Source: an uncultured Deferribacteraceae bacterium
Lineage (GTDB): Bacteria; Chrysiogenota; Deferribacteres; Deferribacterales; Mucispirillaceae
Assembly (NCBI GenBank): GCA_947039395.1
Contig: CAMQYS010000003.1
Coordinates: 62,001 to 126,000 of the forward strand
Reading direction: 5' to 3'
DNA length: 64,000 bases
The position numbers were made by a program, and so were the translations under genes. Shown one piece after another: positions 21,333-30,638 of this stretch. Every line of letters starts with the position of its first letter. Positions within the stretch are counted from its first letter, which is position 1. A model generated the notes under the pieces. The model was given only the letters and a program-made list of their open reading frames with translations. It ran no database searches and had not been told where the DNA came from.

Positions 21333-22682
21333 TTAATTGATAAGTTTCATTTTATCAAGAAGAAGATTTATAGTACCTTCAAGTTCGTGATTAGACAGTA
21401 ATTCATCTGTAATTTTATTTACAGCATGAAGGGCTGTTGAATGGTCTCTACTAAAGATAGATGATATCTCTGTGTATGATAGAGATAGTTTTTCACGTAT
21501 AAGATACATAGCTATACTTCTTGCAAGAGCGATTGTTTTAGATCTATTTTTTGATTTTAGATCGCTAACTTTTAATTGATAGTATTTAGCAGTTAATTCA
21601 AGAATACTATCAGGAGATAAACTTTTATCTCTTTTCATTAGAAAATCTTTAAGATGTTTTTCAGCAAACTGAATAGTAATATCTTCGTTATCAATTGATG
21701 CGAGAGTAAATATTCTAAGAGTAGCTCCAAGAATTTCACGAGTACTATCACTTTTAAGATTGTTTGCAAGATATCTTATTATGTCGTCTGAAAATCTTTG
21801 AGATGTTAGATCTTCAATTTCTATATATTTTTTTATAATAGCTTCTTTCTCTTCTACAGATGGTGTTGATACATCTACCATAAGTCCAGATGTAAATCTT
21901 GATGATAATCTAGGATCGAGTTCTTTTATATTATTAGGAGATGTGTTAGATGTAAGAACGATCTGTTTCTGTGTTGCATAAAGTTGACTGAAGGTAAAAA
22001 AGAATTCTTCCATTGTTCTACTTTTACCAGCTATAAACTGTACATCATCGCATAGAAAGAGGTCTATATTTAGATATCGTTGTTTAAAGCTATCAAGTTT
22101 GCTAAGACGCATAGATGTAACAAAATCATTAACAAATGATTCTCCTGTTGTATAAAGTATTCTATATTTAGGAAAGCGTTCTTTAAATTCATTACCTACA
22201 GCATGCATTAGATGAGTTTTGCCAAGTCCAACATCTCCGTATATATATAATGGATTGGCTGTTGTTTTACCACTTATGAGTGATGAGCAGGCTGCATGTG
22301 CATAACGGTTAGATGTACCTACAACAAAGTTATCGAATGTAAATCTTTTATTTAATGGTAGATCAAAAGTTGTATCAGTAGTAGTTGTATTTCTTTCAAC
22401 TTGAGATACAGTACGAATAGTTTGATCATCTTTATTTTCGATAGATATTACTATATCGACATCTGATCTTAATCCTAAATTATCTTTAAATGTTTTTTTG
22501 ATTAAAGGAAGATAGTTTTCCTCAACCCACGTTTTAAAAAATTTATTAGGAGCAGTTAATATAACTGGATTACCGTTTAATGTTTTAATGTTAAGTGGTG
22601 AGAGCCACTGATTAATTTCTGCTTCAGTTAGCTCACTTTTAAGAATATCAAGAATATTTAACCATGTACTATTATCTTTCAT
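21333..22682 (-). CDS. dnaA: Chromosomal replication initiator DnaA
   Basis: DnaA, 449 aa, AAA+ initiator that binds DnaA boxes and opens the origin. Domain I spans about 1-80 and a short linker about 81-110. The AAA+ core has Walker A GDVGLGKTHLMH (149-156) and Walker B LFLCDDVQFIAGK, with sensor residues in SRFTSGLMVDV. The C-terminal DNA-binding domain carries the signature RDHSTALHAVNKI. The ATG has GGGAG 5 nt upstream. The upstream neighbour on the same strand is an outer-membrane protein gene, not rpmH/rnpA as in many bacteria. Confidence 0.97.
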   Translation of the reverse strand: MKDNSTWLNILDILKSELTEAEINQWLSPLNIKTLNGNPVILTAPNKFFKTWVEENYLPLIKKTFKDNLGLRSDVDIVISIENKDDQTIRTVSQVERNTTTTDTTFDLPLNKRFTFDNFVVGTSNRYAHAACSSLISGKTTANPLYIYGDVGLGKTHLMHAVGNEFKERFPKYRILYTTGESFVNDFVTSMRLSKLDSFKQRYLNIDLFLCDDVQFIAGKSRTMEEFFFTFSQLYATQKQIVLTSNTSPNNIKELDPRLSSRFTSGLMVDVSTPSVEEKEAIIKKYIEIEDLTSQRFSDDIIRYLANNLKSDSTREILGATLRIFTLASIDNEDITIQFAEKHLKDFLMKRDKSLSPDSILELTAKYYQLKVSDLKSKNRSKTIALARSIAMYLIREKLSLSYTEISSIFSRDHSTALHAVNKITDELLSNHELEGTINLLLDKMKLIN

Positions 22683-22764
22683 AAATCTCCCTATTAAACA
22701 ACTAAAAAACCTGTAAAACTTATAATATCAACTATGTTATTAACCGTATGTAATAAAATATTTT

Positions 22765-22792
22765 CTTTTTACTGCTACTTAGTAGTAAAAAG
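22765..22792. repeat. Near-perfect inverted repeat upstream of dnaA
   Basis: Arms CTTTTTACTGCTA and TAGTAGTAAAAAG pair over 13 positions with one G-T wobble and a 2-base centre. It lies in the 192-bp gap before dnaA. No run of T follows on either strand, so it looks more like an operator or cruciform than a terminator. Confidence 0.55.
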
Positions 22793-22845
22793 TATATCAA
22801 TAATATCATCAACTGTATGATAACGGGTTTTATCTTATAATTAAA

Positions 22846-22872
22846 TAGATTATAATAAGTTTTTATAATCTA
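22846..22872 (-). terminator. Candidate terminator after the outer-membrane protein gene
   Basis: Perfect 10-bp inverted repeat (arms TAGATTATAA / TTATAATCTA, 7-nt loop) starting 3 bp past the stop of the minus-strand barrel gene and followed by a weak T-rich run. It would separate that gene from dnaA. Confidence 0.5.
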
Positions 22873-22874
22873 TC

Positions 22875-23822
22875 TTAAAATATAAATGTTATTGTTGTTC
22901 CAAATGAGTAACCAAAACCTGTATAGTTTGTGCTACCCACTGTATCATAAAAAGTTTTCCCTACATAATGTTTACCTGATATAAGAAGTTGAAAGTAAGG
23001 AGATACTTGAATAAAGTTTTTAATACTTATAGCATATTTAAATCTTAACCAGTACAGTTCGCTATAATATTTATTTCTACTAAAATAGTTATCATTTACG
23101 ATATTGGTTAATAGATATCTTTCATGTTCTATTTGAAACTCTACTGTAAAGGTATTACTATCGTTAGGAGTTAATAGATATCCTACTGTTAGATCTAATA
23201 CAGGTTGGTAGTTTATTTCAAGCCCTTGATACCTTGAGAACTTTACTTTAAGATAGTTTAATGGATAGCCTACTATAAAAGTTATACGAGGATTATGATA
23301 CTCATATCTTATCATAGGAAGAGGAAAAGTTTCTCCAAATGGAGAGTATGTTGAATAAAATATCCCAAGATATAATCTATGATATCCTCCTCTATTAGAG
23401 CCATCTTCGAAAGCTGTTTCAGCTTTCTTACTTTCAAGTAGTTTATATGCGTAAAAACCTTCAAAATCTATAAGGTTTAATAGAGAAAACGGTTGATTAG
23501 ATGATGAGGCTATGCTAGCACCGAACCAATGATTTCCGACTGTATGTGAATATCCAACACCAACACTTGTTAAGTTACTACTAGTATTAATCGCTGTCAA
23601 GTTAGATATTTGATATGAGAAGTTTGAGTTACCTAATTGGTTTGAACCAGAAATGTCAAATTTTGCAGCATCATAATTATCAGAGTTTATATATCTATAA
23701 TCTATCTGATTGTCTTGATACGGGTAATATAGTGGTGATGGATATCGCTCTGCATATGCAGGTGATAATATTGTTAAAAATAGCACTAGAGGTAAAAATT
23801 TAAATAAATGTTTTAATAACAC
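22875..23822 (-). CDS. Outer-membrane beta-barrel protein, unknown function
   Basis: 315-aa exported protein. The signal peptide is about 24 residues with cleavage after AYA. The mature part is a series of amphipathic strands rich in Tyr, Phe, Ser and Asn and ends in an aromatic C-terminal residue (ITFIF), typical of BAM substrates. No named family is recognised. The start is GTG at 23822 with GGAG 7 nt upstream. It begins 12 nt after the PEP-utiliser-like gene, so it is probably co-transcribed with it and purC. Export and barrel topology are well supported; substrate and role are unknown. Confidence 0.68.
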   Translation of the reverse strand: MLLKHLFKFLPLVLFLTILSPAYAERYPSPLYYPYQDNQIDYRYINSDNYDAAKFDISGSNQLGNSNFSYQISNLTAINTSSNLTSVGVGYSHTVGNHWFGASIASSSNQPFSLLNLIDFEGFYAYKLLESKKAETAFEDGSNRGGYHRLYLGIFYSTYSPFGETFPLPMIRYEYHNPRITFIVGYPLNYLKVKFSRYQGLEINYQPVLDLTVGYLLTPNDSNTFTVEFQIEHERYLLTNIVNDNYFSRNKYYSELYWLRFKYAISIKNFIQVSPYFQLLISGKHYVGKTFYDTVGSTNYTGFGYSFGTTITFIF

Positions 23823-23834
23823 AATGGAACTCCG

Positions 23835-25637
23835 TTAATCTAATATCTTCAATTTGTTAGAGACGATTACTGTTTCTTTACAATCTAAAATACCAGATGC
23901 ATATCTAACTCCAGAATATATCGGCATATCGTTTAATATTGCAAATTCAACTATCGGTGAGTATAAAGGTATAGAGTCGAAAATAAAACCTTCGGCATCT
24001 TTATATTTATTTAAATCAAATACAGATACTTTTGAAAAGTGTATAATCATACCTTTATAGCTATCTAAATTTAGATCGGTTGTAATAACGCCACTACTAT
24101 CTTTATCGTTTAAAGATAGTACATCTATAACTTTATTTTTTAATATTGCTGTAGATATATATTTATTTGTTTCATTTATCGTTAAAATATCTTTTACGTA
24201 CACCTCTTTAGGTTTAAATAATGTTGAAAATCTATAAAATTTATTTCTTTTGAAAGAGATCGCATTAAATAGATCTCCATAAAAATTTCCGTTAAAGAGT
24301 TTATAAACATCATCGTAGTCTAAATAATAAAATCCATCAGTTGAGTCAATAAAATCTTCTTTTAGATGGTTTTTAAAATATTTATCGAGTGCTGTTGTCA
24401 TATATCCCATAAGGTTTGATAGAGTTAGTAGAAAATCATCTCTCATATCTAATAATCTATGGATACGTTCAACTATACTTTTAATCTTTTTAGATGCAAA
24501 CAATGAATGTTTTATATTTAACTCTTTAATTAATATATCGTAATTAGATGGTTCATGATTATCTATACTACTATTTGATTTAATCTTTTTAGATAAGAAA
24601 TCAAAGAATGTAAAAACATCTATATCTTTAGCTTTATTAAATATATTTTCTTTACGGGTTTTATATATTAATTTTAATAATTTATTTCTATCGGCTGTTA
24701 GCTCAAAAAGATCATTAAATGCAGATATTAATTCAATAACAAAAAATGTATGAACAATAAATATTTTTATATATACGTTAAATAAGAAATCACCTTTAAT
24801 AGAGGCTATATTAGTTGATTGAGATTTATGTTTTAATTCATCTAATATCTCTACAATCTCTTCAATTAAGTCTGGGTATAGAGATCGTTTTAATTTTGAT
24901 GTTTTGCTTTTAGATTTTAAATATAGTGGTGTTTGGTAGTTTAGTCTAAATTGATATGAGTTAATTCCGATATAGTTTAACGATTTTTCGTAATTTTGTA
25001 ATGTTATATATGGTGTGTTAAAAACATTAACAGTAGATGGGGACACAGTTTTAAGTCCAGCAGAAATAAACAACGGATATAGAATATCAGGATTCTGCTC
25101 TAAGATAGATGCAGTTAAAGGAGATACTGTATCAGGAAAATAATCATCAATAAAGCTGTTAGATAAGATTGTTTCTCCATCAAGATAAAATCTATCACTA
25201 ATTTCACATTCAGCATCAGTAAACGGTCTCTCAATAGATTTATCTTTAAGATTATAATCAAGTGAGTTTATATGTTCAATTTTAGATATTGATTTTATGA
25301 AAACTTTATTTTGTGATATTATAAAACTTACAGAAATATCTACTAAATTGATATCTTCTAAGGTATTGATAACTTTACATATCCTACTCCAATCAGAAGA
25401 GTCAAGTAGATTATCAAAACCAGATATAACTCTGTAGAAGTTTTTATATATACCTTTTAATAGAACAGCTTCAAAGCTAGAAAATTTTAAATAGTAGAAA
25501 GCGTTATTTGATTTATATCTAGAAACTCCTTCAAACTCAAACGATATATTATCATCTGAACTTTCACTTTCTTTTTTGCTTTCAAATATTTCTACCCCAG
25601 CATCAGATGCTTTTTCTAACAGTTCTTTATTACTCAT
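23835..25637 (-). CDS. PEP-utilising-enzyme-like protein, probable pseudoenzyme
   Basis: 600-aa protein without signal peptide. Residues about 80-125 (ICKVINTLEDINLVDISVSF and KVFIKSIS) resemble the tail of the ATP/pyruvate-binding domain of PEP synthase or rifampicin phosphotransferase, and YFPDTVSPLTASILE resembles their conserved PLT segment. The last 70 residues look like the swivelling phosphohistidine domain (DAEGFIFDSIPLYSPIVEFAILNDMPIYSGV), but the GG-x-x-SHA motif with the phospho-carrier His is absent. The ATP-grasp domain is also missing. It is therefore probably not a phosphotransferase and may act as a scaffold or regulator. It starts 7 nt after purC and ends 12 nt before the barrel protein. 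The homology is by eye and distant. Confidence 0.5.
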   Translation of the reverse strand: MSNKELLEKASDAGVEIFESKKESESSDDNISFEFEGVSRYKSNNAFYYLKFSSFEAVLLKGIYKNFYRVISGFDNLLDSSDWSRICKVINTLEDINLVDISVSFIISQNKVFIKSISKIEHINSLDYNLKDKSIERPFTDAECEISDRFYLDGETILSNSFIDDYFPDTVSPLTASILEQNPDILYPLFISAGLKTVSPSTVNVFNTPYITLQNYEKSLNYIGINSYQFRLNYQTPLYLKSKSKTSKLKRSLYPDLIEEIVEILDELKHKSQSTNIASIKGDFLFNVYIKIFIVHTFFVIELISAFNDLFELTADRNKLLKLIYKTRKENIFNKAKDIDVFTFFDFLSKKIKSNSSIDNHEPSNYDILIKELNIKHSLFASKKIKSIVERIHRLLDMRDDFLLTLSNLMGYMTTALDKYFKNHLKEDFIDSTDGFYYLDYDDVYKLFNGNFYGDLFNAISFKRNKFYRFSTLFKPKEVYVKDILTINETNKYISTAILKNKVIDVLSLNDKDSSGVITTDLNLDSYKGMIIHFSKVSVFDLNKYKDAEGFIFDSIPLYSPIVEFAILNDMPIYSGVRYASGILDCKETVIVSNKLKILD

Positions 25638-25644
25638 AATTATT

Positions 25645-26535
25645 TTATTTATCCGATGTTTTTAATAACAGGTTTGTAATGTATGCATATTTCTCTTTTG
25701 CTTTAACTATTATATCGTTAGGAAGAGTAGGAGCGGGCGGTTGTTTATTCCAATCTAATGTTTCAAGATAATCTCTTACAACTTGTTTATCCATGCTATC
25801 TTGAGAACGACCAATTTCATAAGTTTTTTTACTCCAAAACCTTGATGAGTCAGGAGTTAAAACTTCATCTATCAATATGATTTCGTTGTTATACATACCG
25901 AATTCAAATTTAGTATCTGCTAGAATGATTTCATGTTCTGATGCGTAGTTGTTAGCTTTATTATATAGATCAATTGAGTATTGTTTTAATTTTGATGCAG
26001 TATCATCGCCTATCAGTTCAACGACTCTATCGTATGATATAGGTTCATCGTGTAATCCAACATCTGCTTTTGTGCTAGGAGTAAATAGTGGAGTTTCAAA
26101 CTTTTCAGATTCTTGCATACCGCTTGGAATAGTTATACCTGATATCATAGATGTTTGTTTATAATCTTTCCAACCAGAACCAGTTATATATCCTCTAACT
26201 ACACACTCAACAGGTAATGGTTTAGCTTTTTTAACAAGCATACTTCTACCTTCAAGAATATTTTTATATTGATGACAGATTTCTGGCATTTTATCTATAT
26301 TAGTTGTAATGAGATGATTTTTAACAATATCTGATGTAAAGTTAAACCAAAATTCTGATAGTTCCGTTAAAAATTTACCTTTAGCTTCTATACCGTTTGG
26401 AAGAATCACATCAAATGCAGATATTCGATCTGTTGATATAATAAGCAAATTCTCTTCAATTTCATATATATCTCTTACTTTTCCTCTTCCTAAGAGTTTT
26501 AGTTCAGACAAGTTTGTTTCTAATATTGCAGACAT
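25645..26535 (-). CDS. purC: Phosphoribosylaminoimidazole-succinocarboxamide synthase
   Basis: SAICAR synthetase, 296 aa, the ATP-dependent step adding aspartate to CAIR in purine synthesis. Motifs: LGRGKVRDIYEIEE near the N-terminus, STDRISAFDVILPNGI, ECVVRGYITGSGWKDY and LADTKFEFG with the metal-binding residues. It is the longer (about 300 aa) form. AGGTGGTG lies upstream of the ATG at 26535. It is the first gene of a likely purC / PEP-utiliser-like / barrel operon and is divergent from the Lrp-type regulator. Confidence 0.95.
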   Translation of the reverse strand: MSAILETNLSELKLLGRGKVRDIYEIEENLLIISTDRISAFDVILPNGIEAKGKFLTELSEFWFNFTSDIVKNHLITTNIDKMPEICHQYKNILEGRSMLVKKAKPLPVECVVRGYITGSGWKDYKQTSMISGITIPSGMQESEKFETPLFTPSTKADVGLHDEPISYDRVVELIGDDTASKLKQYSIDLYNKANNYASEHEIILADTKFEFGMYNNEIILIDEVLTPDSSRFWSKKTYEIGRSQDSMDKQVVRDYLETLDWNKQPPAPTLPNDIIVKAKEKYAYITNLLLKTSDK

Positions 26536-26784
26536 AATATTACACCACCTATATATTTAGATACCAATTTTAATTTATAAAACATAAAATAGCAATTATA
26601 AATCCTTTAAGTGCGTAATTTAGATAAATTAATAAGCTTTTGTTTATAAAGTTAAATAAATATTGCAATTAAATTAAATAGATAATATCTTAGATATATA
26701 AGGTATATTTTTTTTTAAAAATATGTATATTATAATATGTTGGTTTACGATTTGCTAAATAGCTAAATATTGGAGGTAAGTAGT

Positions 26785-27231
26785 ATGAGTCTGGATGCTG
26801 TTGATGTAAAAATTATTAATATGTTAATTGAGAATGGTCGTGTATCATACACAGATATATCTAAAGTGGTAGGAATGAAACTTCCTTCTATTATAGATAG
26901 AATAAAGAGATTAGAAACAAACGGTATAATTACTGGATATTCAACAAAAATTAATCATCGTAAATTAGATTATGACATATCTGCTTTTATAGGTGTAAGT
27001 ATTGATAATCCTATGCACCTTGAAGATTTTAATAATGAAGTTGCATTGATTGATGATGTGATTGAGTGTTATCATATTACAGGAGAGTACTCTCTACTGG
27101 TTAAGATAATAGCTAAAAACACAACAGAGCTAGCTATAATTATTAAAAAGATAAGAGCGTTGACTGGTGTTGTAAATACTAATACTATGTTAGTTTTCTC
27201 AACTTTACTTGATAGAGAGCATAGAGTTTAA
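26785..27231 (+). CDS. Lrp/AsnC family transcriptional regulator
   Basis: 148-aa regulator with an N-terminal winged helix-turn-helix (LDAVDVKIINMLIENGR, then YTDISKVVGM and DRIKRLETNGII) and a C-terminal RAM/ACT-like effector domain. ATG 26785 was chosen because GGAGGT lies 7 nt upstream; a TTG at 26770 would place the start before that site. Regulators of this family sense amino acids or other small molecules and form octamers. It is divergent from purC across 249 bp that include a TATAAT at 26731-26736 with no convincing -35. Targets cannot be named. Confidence 0.9.
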   Translation: MSLDAVDVKIINMLIENGRVSYTDISKVVGMKLPSIIDRIKRLETNGIITGYSTKINHRKLDYDISAFIGVSIDNPMHLEDFNNEVALIDDVIECYHITGEYSLLVKIIAKNTTELAIIIKKIRALTGVVNTNTMLVFSTLLDREHRV

Positions 27232-27332
27232 TCATATATCTTTATACTTAATAGGGATTGTTAAGTTCTATTTTATATATAAAGTGTTTTTAAGATGTAG
27301 TTAGATATAATAATCAATATAGAAAGTGTGTA

Positions 27333-28094
27333 ATGTCGTTATCAGTTATCATTCCGATATATAATCGTAGGTGTCAACTAAGAGATGCAATTGACTCTGT
27401 ATTATCGCAAAGGTGTATTGATGAGATTATTGTAGTAGATGATTTTTCAGATGAACTATCCTATAAAGATGTAAATCAATATCTACCATCGGTTAGATAT
27501 TTCAGGACAGATGAAAATAAAGGTGTATCGACTGCAAGAAATATCGGTGTATCTTTATCTAAATCAGAGTATATCGCATTTCTTGATTCAGATGATATTT
27601 ATCTACCTTTAAAATGTAATCATCAATATCGGTTTATGTTAGATAACGAATATAAAATATCTCATACAAATGAATTTTGGTATAGAGAGAATAGATTTAT
27701 TAATCAAAATAAAGATATGGCTAGATATGGTGGAGAGATTTTTTCTAAGATATTAGATAAATGTAGAGTTTCTCCATCAACACTTATGATCGAGAAAAAA
27801 CTGTTTCAGTCAGCTAATGGTTTTGATGAGGCATTAAGAGTTTGTGAAGATTATGAACTGTTATTAAGGTTATCAATAGATAATATTATTGGATATATAG
27901 AAGATAGATTAACTATTAAAAGATCTATAACAGATGATCAACTATCTAAATCTATAAAATATATTGAGTCAGTACGGCTTAATATTTTAGAAGATTTCAG
28001 AAGAAAATATTTAGATCAATTAAAATTAGAAGATAGTATTGCATTAAACTTAGAGATTGAAAGAAAGTTGAATATAGTAAAAAAAATATTTTGA
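27333..28094 (+). CDS. Glycosyltransferase family 2
   Basis: 253 aa, GT-A fold inverting glycosyltransferase. It begins MSLSVIIPIYNRRCQLRDAI with IVVDDFSDE (nucleotide-binding Asp) and has GVSTARNIGVSLS and then AFLDSDDIYLP, the DxD metal site, near residue 90. There are no membrane segments; the C-terminus is Lys/Leu-rich and probably membrane-associated. The gene stands alone between the Lrp regulator and a small secreted protein. Acceptor and sugar are unknown, but LPS, capsule or flagellin decoration are plausible. Confidence 0.85.
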   Translation: MSLSVIIPIYNRRCQLRDAIDSVLSQRCIDEIIVVDDFSDELSYKDVNQYLPSVRYFRTDENKGVSTARNIGVSLSKSEYIAFLDSDDIYLPLKCNHQYRFMLDNEYKISHTNEFWYRENRFINQNKDMARYGGEIFSKILDKCRVSPSTLMIEKKLFQSANGFDEALRVCEDYELLLRLSIDNIIGYIEDRLTIKRSITDDQLSKSIKYIESVRLNILEDFRRKYLDQLKLEDSIALNLEIERKLNIVKKIF

Positions 28095-28243
28095 GATATT
28101 GAGATTAATATTTGTTTAATAAGGTAATAGTTTCTTAAAATTAGCTAAGTTAATTGATTTTATATTTTAGATAGGTATTAAGTATATTTATTTATGTGGT
28201 GATGTTTGGTGATTTAAGCAAACTGTTATTAATATAACAACAG

Positions 28244-28618
28244 CTATCTTCGTATTGCATCTCTTTTTGCTTTCTCTTCTATTTCTTTATCTTTTTCACT
28301 TTTAAATCTTTCAATATCTGTTTTATATTTAGGTGGGTCAATAGGGAGTTTACATAATTCCATTTCACTTGGATCGTATGAGCAATCGAAGATTTCACAC
28401 TGTTGAAGTTTGTAAGATCGTTTATTCATAGTATTAAGTATTTTATTTTCGTTATCAATATTTTCAACTAATGTCCAATATCTTACAACTTCTTGATTAT
28501 TGTTATTTTCAGATGTACATATAAGTATTGATGATCCGTAACGCATTGCATCAATTGTCGTGATAGCTGTGAGAAACGGTATAGATAAGATTATTATTGC
28601 TAACTTTAGAATAAACAT
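28244..28618 (-). CDS. Small exported protein, unknown
   Basis: About 124 aa from ATG 28618 (a TTG at 28654 would add 12 residues; neither start has a clear ribosome-binding site). The N-terminus FILKLAIIILSIPFLTAITTIDA is a signal peptide or anchor. The mature part has four Cys (ICTSE, QQCEIFDCS, ELCKLP) that could form disulfides, and a charged Lys/Glu tail. No family is recognised. It is divergent from a second small secreted, Cys-containing gene, which suggests a functional pair, but that is only context. Confidence 0.5.
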   Translation of the reverse strand: MFILKLAIIILSIPFLTAITTIDAMRYGSSILICTSENNNNQEVVRYWTLVENIDNENKILNTMNKRSYKLQQCEIFDCSYDPSEMELCKLPIDPPKYKTDIERFKSEKDKEIEEKAKRDAIRR

Positions 28619-28694
28619 ATATAAAGTATAGAAGTTATTACAGGTAGATGTCAAGAGGATATCTACTATTAAAACAATATCTAGCAGGTTAAAA

Positions 28695-29144
28695 ATGAGT
28701 AGATTATTTTCAATAAATTTTTATATTTTCTTTATATTACTTTTTTTATCTATAGATTTATACTCTCAAAAGATAGAACAGAAATATATATCATCAGAAC
28801 CAAAATTAACAGAACCTGTAGATAGAGATGTTAAAGATATTGATGAGCCAGCAGAACCTGATATGGGTAGTGCACAGATAGATACTTTAGAAGTTCCAGA
28901 GCCTGTAAATATTGATATAGAAGATCCACAGAAATATCTTGGAGAGTTTTATGATGATCATCTATTAGCGGAAGAGCCACCAGAGATAAACCTTAGAGAT
29001 GCGTATATAGGCGATGGTTGCCCTGTTGGAGTATATTGTGCTGATAACTATGAAAACCTTATGATAGAGCCTCCTTATGTGCCTGGAGAGATGTATATAC
29101 CTCAACCAGTATCAGCATGCCCACCGAATGTAAAATGTAATTAG
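28695..29144 (+). CDS. Small secreted acidic protein with CPx4-5C motifs, unknown
   Basis: 149 aa with a signal peptide (about 24 residues, ending near LYSQ). The mature part is acidic and rich in Pro, Glu and Asp (PEPVNIDIEDP, AEEPPEINL). The C-terminal third has two spaced Cys pairs, CPVGVYC and CPPNVKC, similar in form. AGG lies 6 nt before the ATG. No family is recognised; candidate roles include a periplasmic or surface-associated structural protein. Divergent from the small exported gene at 28244. Confidence 0.55.
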   Translation: MSRLFSINFYIFFILLFLSIDLYSQKIEQKYISSEPKLTEPVDRDVKDIDEPAEPDMGSAQIDTLEVPEPVNIDIEDPQKYLGEFYDDHLLAEEPPEINLRDAYIGDGCPVGVYCADNYENLMIEPPYVPGEMYIPQPVSACPPNVKCN

Positions 29145-29471
29145 TTTTAAGACTGGTTATTGAAAATAAATAGATAGTGGTATATCAATCAATATTATTA
29201 TACAACCTATATAAATTGTAGCTACCTTCAATCTTAAATATAATTACAATTACTGTTAAATATAGCAACTTTCAATATTTAATATAGTTCGTTGAAGCCT
29301 TAAATATTATTAATCTAAGTTGAAAAGTATATAGTTATGTTTACAAAACTGTAAATATAATTAGTGTAATTATATCAATTCAGCGTATGTTTATAAATAT
29401 CTTAATAAATCTTTTATCTGTCAAAACTAGTCTAATATAAGTGATATTGTTTTAGATTATCTAGTCGATTA
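29145..29471. other. Non-coding gap between convergent genes with AT-rich dyads
   Basis: No coding potential seen in 327 bp. Two adjacent dyads lie at 29340-29355 (TTTACA/TGTAAA) and 29355-29375 (ATATAATTA/TAATTATAT with a 3-nt loop). They may end the converging transcripts of the small secreted gene and marC. Confidence 0.45.
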
Positions 29472-30098
29472 TTATGGAAAGGCTAATATTATGGCTTGAT
29501 ATGTTCCAACTATTCCAGATACTAATATTTTCACACCGATAGCAACAATAAAAACCTGCATTATTCTTGATACAACAAGTAGAATAAGCTTACCTGTTAT
29601 CAGTTCAATAAGGTTTGAGAAAAAGAATAGGAAGAACATTAATACAAATGCAATAACAGCTGAAAGGATTGTAGTTGATAATCCGACATCGTTTGTCATA
29701 ACTATGATAGTTGATAATGTTCCAGGCCCAACCATCATAGGAAACGCCATAGGTATAATGGCTTTCTTTATTATATCACTATCAGAATCGGTTGAATTTA
29801 GATTTATTGTAACATTAGCAGGAAACATCAATTTTTTTAATCCCATAGCAATAAGAATAATTCCTCCAGCTACTTTCAAATGATAAAACTCTATATTAAA
29901 GAAGTAATGCATAATAAATCCACCAGTTAAGGTGAAGAACATAACTATTATAAATGAAACTAATATAACGGCAGAGAACACCTTTCTTCTAGTTTTTTTA
30001 GAAAGCCCTTCTGTCATTAATAAACATTGTGGAAGGCTATTAAATGGGTTTATTAGTGCAAATATTGATGATATGGCTATAATAAATTCGTTCTGCAT
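29472..30098 (-). CDS. MarC family integral membrane protein
   Basis: 208-aa protein of the UPF0056/MarC family with about six transmembrane helices. Family features are the N-terminal FALINPFNSLPQCLLM, a Gly-rich second helix (GGIILIAMGLKKL) and MVGPGTLSTIIVM in the middle. Despite the name, involvement in multiple antibiotic resistance was not upheld for MarC; the function is unknown and possibly transport-related. AGGAGAT lies upstream of ATG 30098. It is divergent from ridA across 115 bp. Confidence 0.9.
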   Translation of the reverse strand: MQNEFIIAISSIFALINPFNSLPQCLLMTEGLSKKTRRKVFSAVILVSFIIVMFFTLTGGFIMHYFFNIEFYHLKVAGGIILIAMGLKKLMFPANVTINLNSTDSDSDIIKKAIIPMAFPMMVGPGTLSTIIVMTNDVGLSTTILSAVIAFVLMFFLFFFSNLIELITGKLILLVVSRIMQVFIVAIGVKILVSGIVGTYQAIILAFP

Positions 30099-30213
30099 TT
30101 ATATCTCCTGTAATGTGATAGGGTATACGGTTTTTTTAAAAATGCAAGTTAAATAAGTTGACATATATTTGTAATTATCGTTTGATAGATATATAGAAAG
30201 TAGGAGGATAACT

Positions 30214-30612
30214 ATGAAAAAGATATTAGAGAGTAGTAACGCACCAAAACCGTTAGGACATTACTCACAAGCTGTAGAGATTAATAATACTATCTATCTA
30301 TCAGGACAGATAGGGCTTAATCCAAATACAAATTATTTAGCTATAAACCTTGCAGCTGAAGCTGAACAGGTAATGAAAAATATTAAGGCAGTACTTGAGT
30401 CAGCGAGTTTATCGTTAGATAATATTGTTAAAGTAACAATTTACCTTAAAGATATGGAGTATTTTCAAAAATTTAATGAAGTATATGCTAGTTTCATGAA
30501 AGATAATCATCCTGCAAGAAGCTGTATAGCTGTAGCTGGACTACCTAAAGATGCTAATGTTGAAGTTGATGTTATAGCTGTTAGGTTTGATGAGAATGAA
30601 GATTTTAACTAA
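30214..30612 (+). CDS. ridA: RidA family enamine/imine deaminase
   Basis: 132 aa. RidA removes reactive 2-aminoacrylate and other enamine/imine intermediates produced by PLP enzymes. Family motifs are PLGHYSQAVEINN, YLSGQIGLNP, the SLDNIVKVTIYLKD strand and HPARSCIAV, where the Arg binds the substrate carboxylate. GGAGG lies upstream of ATG 30214. It is a trimer in the cytoplasm in known cases. It is a single gene between marC and the converging glycosyltransferase gene. Confidence 0.95.
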   Translation: MKKILESSNAPKPLGHYSQAVEINNTIYLSGQIGLNPNTNYLAINLAAEAEQVMKNIKAVLESASLSLDNIVKVTIYLKDMEYFQKFNEVYASFMKDNHPARSCIAVAGLPKDANVEVDVIAVRFDENEDFN

Positions 30613-30638
30613 ATTTAAATTTTGAAGAATACTATGTT

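Noticed and set aside
22765-22792. Inverted repeat before dnaA as a rho-independent terminator
   Set aside because: No U-tract follows on either strand; kept as a repeat instead.
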